64,000 nucleotides of DNA, from NCBI GenBank assembly GCA_947502885.1, contig CANNBP010000017.1, forward strand, positions 62,001 through 126,000, given 5' to 3'. Origin of the DNA: an uncultured Aquimarina sp. (GTDB lineage Bacteria > Bacteroidota > Bacteroidia > Flavobacteriales > Flavobacteriaceae). Positions 19,613 to 29,900 of the stretch are shown in pieces. Made by a program: the position numbers and the translations under genes. The stretch's first letter is position 1, and the number at the start of each line of letters is the position of its first letter. The notes beneath the pieces were generated by a model. It had not been told where the DNA came from and did no database searches. It saw only the letters and a list, made by a program, of their open reading frames with translations.

Positions 19613-20296
19613 TTACTCTGTTCTAAAATTCCATACCTGTCCAATCGCAGCATTTTGATGGCTATCTTTTACGACTACTCTCCAATAATAAACTTTGTTA
19701 GAAGATGCGGTTGCAGTGGTCGTAGATGATGTAACATTTTCTGCAAACAGGGTGGGAGGGTTTGTCTCGCCAAAATAGACATCATAGGATTGCGTATCGC
19801 TATCACCAGCATTCCAATTTAGAGTCACGGTTCCGGCAGTTATGTCGTTTTGCCCCAAGGTTGGACTTACAATGCTAGGAGGATTAGGAAGCGTATGAGT
19901 ACCTGCATCTGGTTCTGTATAAAAAGAATAGGTATCAGAATATCCACTTTCATTACCAGCGCTATCTTTGGCTTTTACTCTCCAAAAATACGTAGTACCT
20001 TTTTCTAACGTAAAGCTATTAGAAGTATTGGTCGTAGTGGCGGTAAATATAACAGTTGAGAAGTTGCTGTCTGTGGCAATATCGATTATATAGTTTATGG
20101 TATCTCCATCTGCATCAGTTGCGGTGCCCCAATCAAATTCTAAATTAAAATTTGTACATACTAGATTTTGAGTAGGAAATACCAAATCAGGAATTGAAGG
20201 AATCTGGTTAACCTGTGAAGATCCTCCATTATCATCTCTCTTGCATGAAAATAAAAATAGGATTCCGAATAAAAATATATAGATTGATTTTATCAT
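19613..20296 (-). CDS. Fibronectin-like surface lipoprotein (paralogue of 13108-13791)
   Basis: 227 residues, lipoprotein signal with lipobox LFSC (Cys about 18, then KRDDNG). It has the same two Ig/fibronectin-like domains and the same C-terminal VWNFRTE as the 13108-13791 product, and most differences lie in the signal peptide and first domain. It starts inside the stop of the upstream LRR gene (ATGA overlap at 20293-20296), and its stop is 30 nt from the stop of the convergent sensor gene. Probably the last gene of the unit 25035-22864, 22836-20293, 20296-19613. Confidence 0.85.
   Translation of the reverse strand: MIKSIYIFLFGILFLFSCKRDDNGGSSQVNQIPSIPDLVFPTQNLVCTNFNLEFDWGTATDADGDTINYIIDIATDSNFSTVIFTATTTNTSNSFTLEKGTTYFWRVKAKDSAGNESGYSDTYSFYTEPDAGTHTLPNPPSIVSPTLGQNDITAGTVTLNWNAGDSDTQSYDVYFGETNPPTLFAENVTSSTTTATASSNKVYYWRVVVKDSHQNAAIGQVWNFRTE
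19729..20031. repeat. Near-identical duplicated segment, copy 2
   Basis: Matches 13224-13526 at an offset of 6505 nt with one visible difference in 303 nt; the boundaries are mismatches at 19728 and 20032. Confidence 0.85.
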
Positions 20297-22836
20297 TGTT
20301 TTACGATTTTAAATGGAGATAAGAACTCTTTATCAAGATATAAAAAATAAATTCCGTTAGATAAGTGTTCCATAGGGATTATTATTTTATGCTCAGAGAT
20401 TGCATAGGTCTTCGAAGATATCAATATTCCCAATGCATTAAACATATCAACATTGATAGTGCCTTTGGTATTAAACAGTGGTATCTCAATATAGTTTTGG
20501 GTAGGATTGGGAAACGCTACCATTTTATTTTCTACGTCTATTCTGGTAGATAATTTACCTTCACAAGCGATACTAGAAGAGATATCAATTGCATCTCCTG
20601 GGTTGACCGCTATCAAAAAAGTATTGTTATCATATTCTGAAACTTGCTTAGTATTGATGCTTACCGTATAGGGAGGTGTACCCGAGTCGAGCGTCACCAA
20701 AACCTGTTCTTGATTTTTCTGAATAGTAGTTTTACCAGCAACAACAGTGGCTTCTTGTATGACTACTTCATAACATTGTTTACAATCTTGAAACCCTTCT
20801 ATGGCGATACATAAATTATGAGTACCTGGCTCTAGATTAGTAATTTCTGTGGTGTTGGTAAATGTATGTGATTCATTATTGATGGTTACAATGTAGGTTT
20901 CATTTTCATTGGTACTAATACTAATTTTTCCATTATTTTTGTCAGTACATGTTTCATTATAGGTCTGAATGGTAAAATCATCATCGATTTCACAAGATTG
21001 ACATAATTCTGAATAGGAAGAGATAGCATCTTTATTCCAACCCGAGTAATTGCCAGTACCAGTGGTAGCGGCTGTGGCGTCATCAACTTCAATACAACTT
21101 AGGTTAGAATTATTTATTACTGTTAAGTATGAAAGGTTGCTCAAATTCGTTCCGTTTTTAACATTTAGAAGAGCGAGCTGATTGTTATTGGCTTCCAATT
21201 CTTCTAATAAAGTGTTGGTACTTAGGTCTAAACTTGTTAATGCATTATTATTACAATATAATTCTACTAGTTCTGTATTAGCACTAAGATCTAAATTGGT
21301 TAATTGACTATTACTACACTCTAGGTCTGTTAACAATGTGTTATTGCTAATGTCTAAACTAGTTAGTTGATTATTCTCAATAGATAGAGAAGTTAATGCT
21401 GTATTTGTAGTTAAGTCTAAACTAGTAATAGGGTTAGTATCCAGCTCTAAATCTGTTAGTAATGTATTATTACTTATATTCAAACTGGTTAATTGTGTAT
21501 TATCAAATGATAATCTCTCTAATGCAACATTTGTACTAAGATCAATAGTACTTAAAGGACTGTCTGAAATAGATAAGTTGGTCATTGCTGTATTTGCACT
21601 AAGATCTATACTTGATAATATGGTGTTCCAGATGACAACATGTGTCATCATTGTATTGCTAGTAACGTTTATAGTTGCTAATGGACTATTACCAACGGCT
21701 ACATTTTTTAATTTTGTATTTGCAGTAAGGTCTAAACTGCCTAATTCTGAATTAATAAATGTTAGAATTTCTATGTTAATGTTTTCACTTACATCTATAC
21801 TTTCTATAGGGTTTCCTTCACTCCATAATTGTATTAACGAAGTAAAATCCTCTATTCCGGTAAGGTCGGTGATTCCTTTATTATATAATAAACCTCCTGT
21901 ACCGGCATCCATTCTTTCTATTACTGCAATGTTGGCTGTAGGCACAAAATTATCTAAAGCTCCCGAATCGTATCCGGCATCAATCAAGGCTTGTTCAAAA
22001 TTATCATCAGGAACATTGGTCAGACATTGATCAGCATAGGCAGAAGTCGCCGCATCAATTTGCCAGGCTGCATAATTTCCAGCTCCTGCATTAGCATCTG
22101 TGGCATTGTCGACCTCGATACAACTTAAATTACTATTATTCTGTAGTTGAAGATCTTCTATTGCCGGATTATTACCGTTTTTTATATTAGCAAACTCCAG
22201 TTCATTGTTTCTACCAATTAAAAAACGTAATCCCGATAAAGCCGAAACATCAATGAGTTTAATATCATTATGAAGAAAATCAACTCTAAACAATGATGTA
22301 TTGTTACTTAGATCTAAGCTTGTTAAATTATTTTGACCAACAAATATTTGTTCTAACAGAGGAAAATTAGTTAGATCGATCTCGGTTAAATCATTTCCGA
22401 ATAATTGAAGATATCTTAACACCGAAGAGTTAATTTGAAGCGTTTCGATATTATTAGTGTCTGCAATAAGGACTTGTAGTGCGGGTTGATTGCTTAGGTC
22501 TAAAGTGGTAAGTTGATTTCTCGTAACTCTAAATGTAATGAGGTTTACCAAATTACTTAAGTTTATCGTAGAAATATTATTGTCTTGTACCTCCAACGAT
22601 TCTAGAGCTATAAAATCTTCGATACCGGTTAGGTCCGAAATATTACTATTAGATACATTTAACGAAGTTAAACTGGCAATATTTGCAGTAGGTACCTGGT
22701 TGTCATTAGCAATATCATCATAGATTGCCAGAGCAGTTTCAAAGTTAGTATCAGGAATAGCTGTATACTGAGCAAAAGAAGAAACACTGATGCTAAGTAT
22801 TAAAAAGAGTATAAAATGTTGTAAATGTTTTTTCAT
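20293..22836 (-). CDS. T9SS-secreted leucine-rich repeat protein (smaller paralogue)
   Basis: 847 residues, ATG at 22836, signal peptide ending SSFAQ. Two LRR modules start with IPDTNFETALAIYDD and VPDDNFEQALIDAGYD; these caps are of the linear FEQALID type and lack the SMGNGIAND segment of the larger LRR proteins. The repeats read NxLTSLDLSxNTxL. A cysteine-rich SprB-like stretch (CTDKNNGKISIST) and a T9SS type A sorting domain (AFPNPTQNYIEI to FKIVKQ) end the protein and resemble the C-terminus of 13788-17594. It lies 27 nt downstream of the adhesin-like gene, so it is probably co-transcribed with it, and the lipoprotein gene overlaps its stop. Confidence 0.9.
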   Translation of the reverse strand: MKKHLQHFILFLILSISVSSFAQYTAIPDTNFETALAIYDDIANDNQVPTANIASLTSLNVSNSNISDLTGIEDFIALESLEVQDNNISTINLSNLVNLITFRVTRNQLTTLDLSNQPALQVLIADTNNIETLQINSSVLRYLQLFGNDLTEIDLTNFPLLEQIFVGQNNLTSLDLSNNTSLFRVDFLHNDIKLIDVSALSGLRFLIGRNNELEFANIKNGNNPAIEDLQLQNNSNLSCIEVDNATDANAGAGNYAAWQIDAATSAYADQCLTNVPDDNFEQALIDAGYDSGALDNFVPTANIAVIERMDAGTGGLLYNKGITDLTGIEDFTSLIQLWSEGNPIESIDVSENINIEILTFINSELGSLDLTANTKLKNVAVGNSPLATINVTSNTMMTHVVIWNTILSSIDLSANTAMTNLSISDSPLSTIDLSTNVALERLSFDNTQLTSLNISNNTLLTDLELDTNPITSLDLTTNTALTSLSIENNQLTSLDISNNTLLTDLECSNSQLTNLDLSANTELVELYCNNNALTSLDLSTNTLLEELEANNNQLALLNVKNGTNLSNLSYLTVINNSNLSCIEVDDATAATTGTGNYSGWNKDAISSYSELCQSCEIDDDFTIQTYNETCTDKNNGKISISTNENETYIVTINNESHTFTNTTEITNLEPGTHNLCIAIEGFQDCKQCYEVVIQEATVVAGKTTIQKNQEQVLVTLDSGTPPYTVSINTKQVSEYDNNTFLIAVNPGDAIDISSSIACEGKLSTRIDVENKMVAFPNPTQNYIEIPLFNTKGTINVDMFNALGILISSKTYAISEHKIIIPMEHLSNGIYFLYLDKEFLSPFKIVKQ

Positions 22837-22863
22837 AATCGTTGTATTACAAATAAAGATTGA

Positions 22864-25035
22864 TTATTCGATCACCATTTTTTTTGAATCTATTTTTTGA
22901 CTACCGATGTATAAGGTATAGAAATACGTCCCAATAGCCAACCCATCACTATTGATGTTTAACTCACTGTCCCCAGTTTCTTTTAATGCCACAGTAGAAA
23001 TCATCTGACCTGTCGAGTTGCTAAATACTATAGAAGCATTTGTAATTCCATTTGGTAAATAGTACTTTATAGAAGAAGTTCCATTAAATGGATTGGGAAT
23101 GTTTTGATACAAAATAGGGGCATTACTTTTATTCTGTATACCAGATGAGGTGCCCTCAAGAGCTTCAATACGATTAATCAAGTCATCAATCACAGTTTGT
23201 TGAGTCGTATTTTGGGATTCTAGATTAGTAATTTCATTTTGTGCAGTAGTAAGATCAGATGCCAAAGAAGAAATTACAGGAGCCAGATCAACAGTTACTG
23301 CTGTACCATTTTCTATATCGATAGTGAGATTGGTGCCATTTAAACTGGCCGATGTTAAATTTTGTGCATCTGTTCCTGTTCCATCTTGTAAGCTAGAAAG
23401 ATCAATACTGTTTCCGTTTGTAATACTTAAATTACCACCACTGAAACTTAAAGTTTGTGCATCGGTATTATCCAAATATTTAGAAAGATCAACTGTTTTG
23501 GTAGCTTCGGCATCATTTATAAGTGATAACTCAAGGTCATTTCCGTTTAATTGAAACTCATCTATAGTCTGGGCATCGGTATTTGTATCGGTATCTATGG
23601 TAGAATTCACCCATTGAGTACCATTCCACAAAAATAAAGATGATAGATCGGTATCATATACCATCATTCCCGCTTCGGTAGCAGCTAAAGGGTTGCCATT
23701 TGCAGCAGCAGTTTCCATAGTTGTACGTTGTGCTGTGGTTACTCTATTTACTAAAAATCCTTTATCGACATCGGCCAATTCTAAGGATGCATTTTGATTT
23801 GCAGCTAGGGTACCAATCCCTACACTCATTCGATTGGTACTTGTGTTTCCACCTAGTGCCATAGTGTTGGCCTGAGCAACATCTACATCATAGCCAATTG
23901 CTGCAGCATATGAATTGGTCGTACTACTTTGTGCACCAATGGTTATTGATCCTTTAGTACCTGTTGATCGAGCTTGATGACCAATAATCACTTGATCATC
24001 TCCAAATACCGAAACAGAATTTCCTAGAAATACGTTTCTTTGATTCCTGGTATTATTTCCGTTACTACTAAAATCGGCTTTCCATCCAATTCCAATATTA
24101 TCTGATCCTTCTCTATTATTACCACCAGTTAATACTCCTACATACGTATTTCTATTTGCCTTGTTACGATCATTTGTTCGATTATTATCCCAACCTGCAC
24201 CATACCCAATAAATGTGTTGCCATCTGCATGTTGACTATTCGCACCGGCAGCATAGCCTAAAAACGTATTTGCAAAACCATCAACATTATCCAACCCCGC
24301 ACCAGAACCTACAAAAGTATTTGCCTGCCCTGTTGTATTACGTTCGCCTACACCCGAAGTAAGAAGTCCAAAATCATAATCGGTTCCATTGCCTAAAGAT
24401 TGGGGTACCAGATAACTGCTTTCTCCTCCAATAAATGTGTTTCCGCTAGCGGTTGTTGTATTTGCACCAGCTTTACTTCCAACAAAGCAATTATCATTAC
24501 CTGTGGTTAATTCATATCCAGCGTCTTCTCCTATAAGTACATTATCATCGCCATCGGTTAGGTTAAAACCGGCTTCTTCTCCAACAATGGTATTGTCTGC
24601 TCCAGTAGTTAAGTCGTGCCCGGCTCGATGACCTATGATTACATTTTCAGAACCCGTTGCATTTCTTGCAACATAATTTCCTATAAAAACATTGTCAAAA
24701 GTACGTGATGTTTGATCTGCAGAAAAATTTCCAATCACAATATTGTCATTGGCTCTAGAATCATCAAATAATCCTCCAGCCATACCACCTATCAATATGT
24801 TACTATAAGCTGATACCATAGAAGAGCCCGCCCCTGGACCAATAGAGAGATTCCAATCACCAGTTGTTAATTCGGATCCAGGTGTAAAAGTTTCTGTACC
24901 GTTATAGGGAGATGGTGTACGATCTGTAGCAGATTGAGTGGGAGTGATAGATAGACCGATAGATTGATTTCCTATTTGTGCTTTTGAAAAAATAGGAAGT
25001 AATAATACTAAAACTAGGAGTAGTAGTCTTTTCAT
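22864..25035 (-). CDS. T9SS-secreted adhesin-like protein with NTxIG head repeats (paralogue of 5831-9097)
   Basis: 723 residues, ATG at 25035 after the leader GCCCCAAAT, signal peptide ending FSKAQ. The head (about 40-390) repeats G-x-N-T-F-V/I-G-x-x-A-G, including AGWDNNRTND, almost the same as in the larger paralogue. About three of the 30-residue VDLSKYLDNTD-type repeats follow, then a coiled coil (about 580-630) and a type A sorting domain (YQNIPNPFNG to SKKMVIE) very similar to that of 5831-9097. First gene of a probable three-gene unit with an LRR protein and a lipoprotein; its promoter is at 25067-25122. The TPR regulator gene 25188-26855 ends just upstream. Confidence 0.85.
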   Translation of the reverse strand: MKRLLLLVLVLLLPIFSKAQIGNQSIGLSITPTQSATDRTPSPYNGTETFTPGSELTTGDWNLSIGPGAGSSMVSAYSNILIGGMAGGLFDDSRANDNIVIGNFSADQTSRTFDNVFIGNYVARNATGSENVIIGHRAGHDLTTGADNTIVGEEAGFNLTDGDDNVLIGEDAGYELTTGNDNCFVGSKAGANTTTASGNTFIGGESSYLVPQSLGNGTDYDFGLLTSGVGERNTTGQANTFVGSGAGLDNVDGFANTFLGYAAGANSQHADGNTFIGYGAGWDNNRTNDRNKANRNTYVGVLTGGNNREGSDNIGIGWKADFSSNGNNTRNQRNVFLGNSVSVFGDDQVIIGHQARSTGTKGSITIGAQSSTTNSYAAAIGYDVDVAQANTMALGGNTSTNRMSVGIGTLAANQNASLELADVDKGFLVNRVTTAQRTTMETAAANGNPLAATEAGMMVYDTDLSSLFLWNGTQWVNSTIDTDTNTDAQTIDEFQLNGNDLELSLINDAEATKTVDLSKYLDNTDAQTLSFSGGNLSITNGNSIDLSSLQDGTGTDAQNLTSASLNGTNLTIDIENGTAVTVDLAPVISSLASDLTTAQNEITNLESQNTTQQTVIDDLINRIEALEGTSSGIQNKSNAPILYQNIPNPFNGTSSIKYYLPNGITNASIVFSNSTGQMISTVALKETGDSELNINSDGLAIGTYFYTLYIGSQKIDSKKMVIE

Positions 25036-25066
25036 ATTTGGGGCATTTTAAAAGTATTCCAATGAC

Positions 25067-25122
25067 CAAAATTACTACATCATTCCTTTTCTTTCTTTAT
25101 TTTTTAGGTGTCAAATGGTGTC
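25067..25122 (-). promoter_or_regulatory. Promoter E: upstream direct repeat plus -7 box
   Basis: Minus-strand TAATTTTG (plus 25067-25074), 33 nt spacer, then GTGTC-AAATG-GTGTC on the plus strand (25108-25122). Here the two half-sites are identical, which makes the direct-repeat nature of the element clearest. Spacing to the -7 box matches promoters A, B and D within one base. Confidence 0.6.
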
Positions 25123-25187
25123 ATTTTGTGTTTAAATGAGCTGTAAAACAGTATTTTGTTGTGATTTAATGAGGTGTAGAGTGATTG

Positions 25188-26855
25188 TTAGGATAGTTTC
25201 TCAATAAATTTTTCTAATTCGATATCTTGAGGAATGTTCATTTTTTTACGAATTCGACGACGCATTGATTTTACCGAATCAGAAGAAACATTACGAATGG
25301 TCATAATCTCTTTTATTGAAAGATTAAGACGTACCAAGGCACATACTTCTCTTTCGCCTTTGGTCAATGCCGGAAATTGATTTTGAAGATTAGCATCAAA
25401 AATTTTGTTTGCAGCATCTATTTTTTCTTGCAAACCAGATAGTTTGTTTTCAGTGTTGATTTGCAATCTAAGTTTGGTAAGCAAGGAGTTCAAAGATTCT
25501 TTGATTTTTTTAGGATCTTCATGAATGACCTCTTTTTTTATGGTTTCCAGTAGGTTTTCTTTAAAAGCTTGACGCATACTATTATCGGCAATCAAACGCT
25601 TTACATCTTCTTCTTTACTCTTAATTTCTTGATTCAGTATCTTTTTTTCATTTTCGTAAAATTCTTTTTGCATCAAAGCACGTTGTTGATAATTACGTTT
25701 AATTAAGAATGCGATAATTACCCCTCCAAGTAATGTGATTAATAATAGTATAAAATACAACCTCTTTTTAGAAGTTGCAGATGCTGCGATTAAGGCTACT
25801 TCTCGTTTTTCTTGCTCGTATCGAAGACTATCAGTTTGTTTTTGTTTTTCAAACTCATAATTTAATTCTAAAGCTTGTATTTTTTTATCGTTTTCAAGAT
25901 TAAATAACTCATCAGATTTTCGATTGAATTTTCGATAGTTTTGATAGGCGTCCTCAAAATTACCCATTTTAGAATTAAGGAAACTTTTTCTACGGTACCC
26001 CACAGATATACGTTCATTAAAACCTTCTTCTTCTGCTATTTTGATACTTGCGTCTATATATTTTAGTGATTTCTTCCATTCTTTTGTTTTTTTATATACA
26101 TCAGAAAGGTTATAGTTGGTTACACACATCGATAATCTATTATTGATTTTGGTGTAATAGGACAGATTATCAAGATTTAATTCAATGGATTTCTTGTAGT
26201 TTTTTTTTGCTAAGTATAATTGTGCCATATTCCCTTTGACTCTATATAAATCTTCTTCACTCTGGATAGAAGTAAAATATGCTCTTGCCTTTGTATAACA
26301 AAATAAAGCAGAATCTAATTGTTTGTTTTGGCGGTATGAAACTCCCAGCATATTATATCCAGCGCCAAGACCAAAAGTATCTTTAACACTTTTTTTTAAC
26401 TTAATTGCTTTTTTATAATGATTAATGGCCTTAGAGTGCTCTTTTTGGTATCGATATACTAGAGCCATATTGTGATAAATATCGGCTATTTTTGAAGTGT
26501 CTTTGGTTTTGGTATAATGTTCTAATGCCTTAATATAGTAGGTGATAGCGTTTGGATAATTGGCTTTTCTGCGATTTACAACCCCAAGTTGTATATAAAA
26601 TGCTGACCTATAATCTTTGTATTTGTTGTTGTTTTTAGCTTTAATTAAACTAAGTCCTTCATTAAAATAACCTTCGGCCATATTAAAGTCACGATCTAGT
26701 TGATATTCTCCAAGTTCGAGTAGTGCCTTAACCTTACTCGTGTCTTCTATAGCATTACCTAGTGTGGTTTTAAGACGTATCAAAGTAGTGTCCTTTTCTT
26801 GCGAAAAGACATATGCCATAAGAAAACAAAACAATACAGAAATATAAAACCTCAT
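25188..26855 (-). CDS. Membrane-anchored TPR regulator with C-terminal LuxR-like HTH
   Basis: 555 residues from the ATG at 26855 (signal peptide ending AYVFSQ); a TTG 18 bases upstream is possible but not needed. TPR-like repeats at about 60-320 include NYPNAITYYIKALEHY. A transmembrane helix at about 361-383 (YFILLLITLLGGVIIAFLI) is followed by a coiled coil and an HTH at about 490-540 with LTKGEREVCALVRLNLSIKE. It is strongly similar to the 11312-13000 product in the HTH, including EIMTIRN and the RIRKKM end. It is immediately upstream of the 25035-19613 surface unit in the same direction, with promoter E between them, so it is a candidate regulator of that unit (inference from position). 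Confidence 0.85.
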   Translation of the reverse strand: MRFYISVLFCFLMAYVFSQEKDTTLIRLKTTLGNAIEDTSKVKALLELGEYQLDRDFNMAEGYFNEGLSLIKAKNNNKYKDYRSAFYIQLGVVNRRKANYPNAITYYIKALEHYTKTKDTSKIADIYHNMALVYRYQKEHSKAINHYKKAIKLKKSVKDTFGLGAGYNMLGVSYRQNKQLDSALFCYTKARAYFTSIQSEEDLYRVKGNMAQLYLAKKNYKKSIELNLDNLSYYTKINNRLSMCVTNYNLSDVYKKTKEWKKSLKYIDASIKIAEEEGFNERISVGYRRKSFLNSKMGNFEDAYQNYRKFNRKSDELFNLENDKKIQALELNYEFEKQKQTDSLRYEQEKREVALIAASATSKKRLYFILLLITLLGGVIIAFLIKRNYQQRALMQKEFYENEKKILNQEIKSKEEDVKRLIADNSMRQAFKENLLETIKKEVIHEDPKKIKESLNSLLTKLRLQINTENKLSGLQEKIDAANKIFDANLQNQFPALTKGEREVCALVRLNLSIKEIMTIRNVSSDSVKSMRRRIRKKMNIPQDIELEKFIEKLS

Positions 26856-26964
26856 AGAAAGCAAACTTACCAATAAAATTAACTATAAATCTTTATTTAT
26901 TGTATTCTGTTTTAAGTTATACCATTTCTATGATATACAACTCATAAATACTATAGAATTGTAA

Positions 26965-29900
26965 CTATCTAATCAAAGAAAAGTGTCCAGATATATTTCT
27001 AGGAACCTGATTTCCATTGCTGTCAATTTCGGTATAATTAACCTTAAACCAATACTCACTACTAGGCACAGCAACACCATTATAGGTGCCATCCCAACCA
27101 GCACCAGATGGCGTGATTTGAGCAAGTAACTTCCCTAATCTATTAAAAATAGTAACGTTTGCGTTAGGATTAGAGTTGGCTAAGCCGATCATATTCCATG
27201 TATCATGAATTCCATCTCCGTTTGGAGTAAAAGAACCACGATATCCTACTAAATATACCTCGAGACTGTCTTGCCAACATCCATCTACATTTCTTAAATT
27301 TACAATCTGTAAGCCAGAAGTAGGAATAAAAACATCGGTAAATGTTACGGTAAAGGTATTGCCATCTCTTTGTGCAGAAGTCCAAGGATCGTTATCTAAC
27401 TGGACTTCATAATTTGCATATTGAGAACCCGTAAGATTTACCGTAATGGTTGCCCTGTCTCCTGTACCATTCGTAACTGCTGTTGCTGTATAATTTGTAG
27501 GGGTACTGTCATGAATGGTTACTTGTTGGTTTTGGGTGATGCTATTTGCTCCATCTGTATAGATCCATTCAACTACCGTTGATTGGGTAATGGGGAATAA
27601 GGTATTGGTAGTTGCTGTCACAGCACCGACACATTCGTCACTTCCTGTTGGAGCAGGTAAATTGTTCAAGGTACAGACTGTATTAATTTCTTCGAGGGAC
27701 GTATTATCCGGTATTGGCGCAAAAGTATCTTCGATAGTCACTTCTTGATCTTGTGTAATTATATTGCCATTACCATCATCAAAAGTCCATGTGATCGTTG
27801 TAGAGACCAGTATAGGAAATACTGTTGAGGTTACACCTGTTATCGTATTAGAACAATTGTCGGTAGCTGTTGGTGGAGTCATAGTCGTTAAACTACAAGC
27901 TTCATAAATGGGTAACAATACAGGAATATCAGCAATTGGCAGAATGTTGTCTTCTATTGTAACGGTTGCAGTGCAATTTGAACTATTACCATTTGTATCA
28001 GTAACAGTAAGAGTTACAGAGTTAGTTCCAATACTAGAACAATTAAAATTATAAGTGTCAAGTGTATAAGATGCGATTCCGCAGGAATCAGAACTCCCAT
28101 CATCAAGATCTGTTGCTGTAATAGTGGCACTTCCTGCAGCATCAAGTTGTACAGTTATATTTTGACAAACTACAGTTGGTAATACCGTGTCTTGTATAGT
28201 TACTACTGCGTTGCAAGTATTACTATTTCCATTATTGTCTGTAACAGTAAGTATGACATTATTAGTACCAATATTGGTACAATCAAAGGTTGTGATGTCT
28301 AATGTTGTGGATGCAATTCCGCATGCGTCTGAACTCCCATTATCTATTTGTGCAGGAGTAATGGTCGCATTTCCTGTAGCATCTAATGGTACTGTAATAT
28401 TTTGACATACGACATTAGGCATTACATTGTCTTGTACTGTTACTACAGCGTTACAGGTATTACTATTTCCGTTATTATCAGTAACGGTTAGTACAACATT
28501 ATTAGTGCCAATATTGGTACAATCGAAAGAGGTAATATCTAGTGCAGTTGATGCAATCCCGCATGCGTCAGTACTTCCATTATCTATTTGTGAAGGTGTG
28601 ATGGTCGCATTTCCTGTAGCATCGAGTTGTGCAGTAATGTTTTGACATATGACATTAGGTAATACATTGTCTTGTACAGTTACTACTGCATTGCAAGTGT
28701 CACTATTACCATTATTATCAGTAACGGTTAGTACAACATTATTCGTTCCTATATTGGTACAATCAAAGGTTGTGATGTCTAATGCTGTTGATGCGATTCC
28801 GCATGCGTCTGAACTACCATTATCTATTTGTGCAGGTGTGATGGTTACATTTCCTGCAGTGTCTAGTTGTACAGTAATGTTTTGACAAACCATTGTTGGA
28901 ATTTCGTTATCTTCTATAGTAACATTAGCATTACAAGTATCTGTATTTCCCGAAGAATCTGTAACTAGTAAAGGAACTGTATTTGGGCCAACATGAGAAC
29001 AATCAAAGTCCATCCTTTCGTCAAAAACTAGTTCGAAGGCTAGATCTCCCCAATTGCAACATCTGGGATCTCCATAGTTCCATAAAAACTGACCTCCTGC
29101 ATATTGATTACTCCATCCATAATAGATATTTGTATTTCCTTGAATAACAAAACTATATTCATTTCCGGCAATAACAGGAAAAGGAGTAGATAATGTAATT
29201 TCTGACCAAACAGTTCCTCCGTTGCTATTTGTCAAGTTTACACCAGATTCTGTATAATCTGGAGTACCTACACTACCAGGTGTGCCACTTCCCGAACCAC
29301 CATTATAAAAATGAATACTTCTATTGGTATAATCCCTATTTACGTATAAACGTATTGTATTTAAAAATCCGGTTACGGTTGCAGTAAAGGATTGTCCATG
29401 TCCACGACTATTATTGTTGTTATTAAAAAGTTTTTGAGAGACAAGAGGTGATCTGGTAAAAGAGTAATAAGTTGTATTACAATTATCAGTACTGTTATTG
29501 TTAATATCTGATGCAAAAAGAGTTAGGTTGCCTGTTGTATCGAGTTGAGATGTTATATCCATACAATCGGCCACAGGAGCAACATTGTCTTCGACCGTTA
29601 CTGTTGCAGTACATGTCGAAATATTCGTATTCGTATCTGTTACTGTTAATGTAACCGTATTTGTTCCTGTTTGAGTACAATCAAAGGTTGTGATGTCTAA
29701 TGCTGTTGAAGCAATTCCGCATGCGTCTGAACTTCCATTATCTATTTGTGCCGGTGTGATGGTCGCATTTCCGGTAGCATCGAGTTGTACGGTAATATTT
29801 TGACAAACTACTGTTGGTAATACCGTGTCTTGTATAGTTACTACAGCGTTACAAGTATCACTATTACCATTACTATCTGTAACAGTAAAAACGACATTGT

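Noticed and set aside
27949..28908. Regular 240-nt periodic repeats considered as a CRISPR or satellite array
   Set aside because: The period is a whole number of codons (80), the repeats are open in one frame throughout, and they encode HYR domains with fixed Cys positions.
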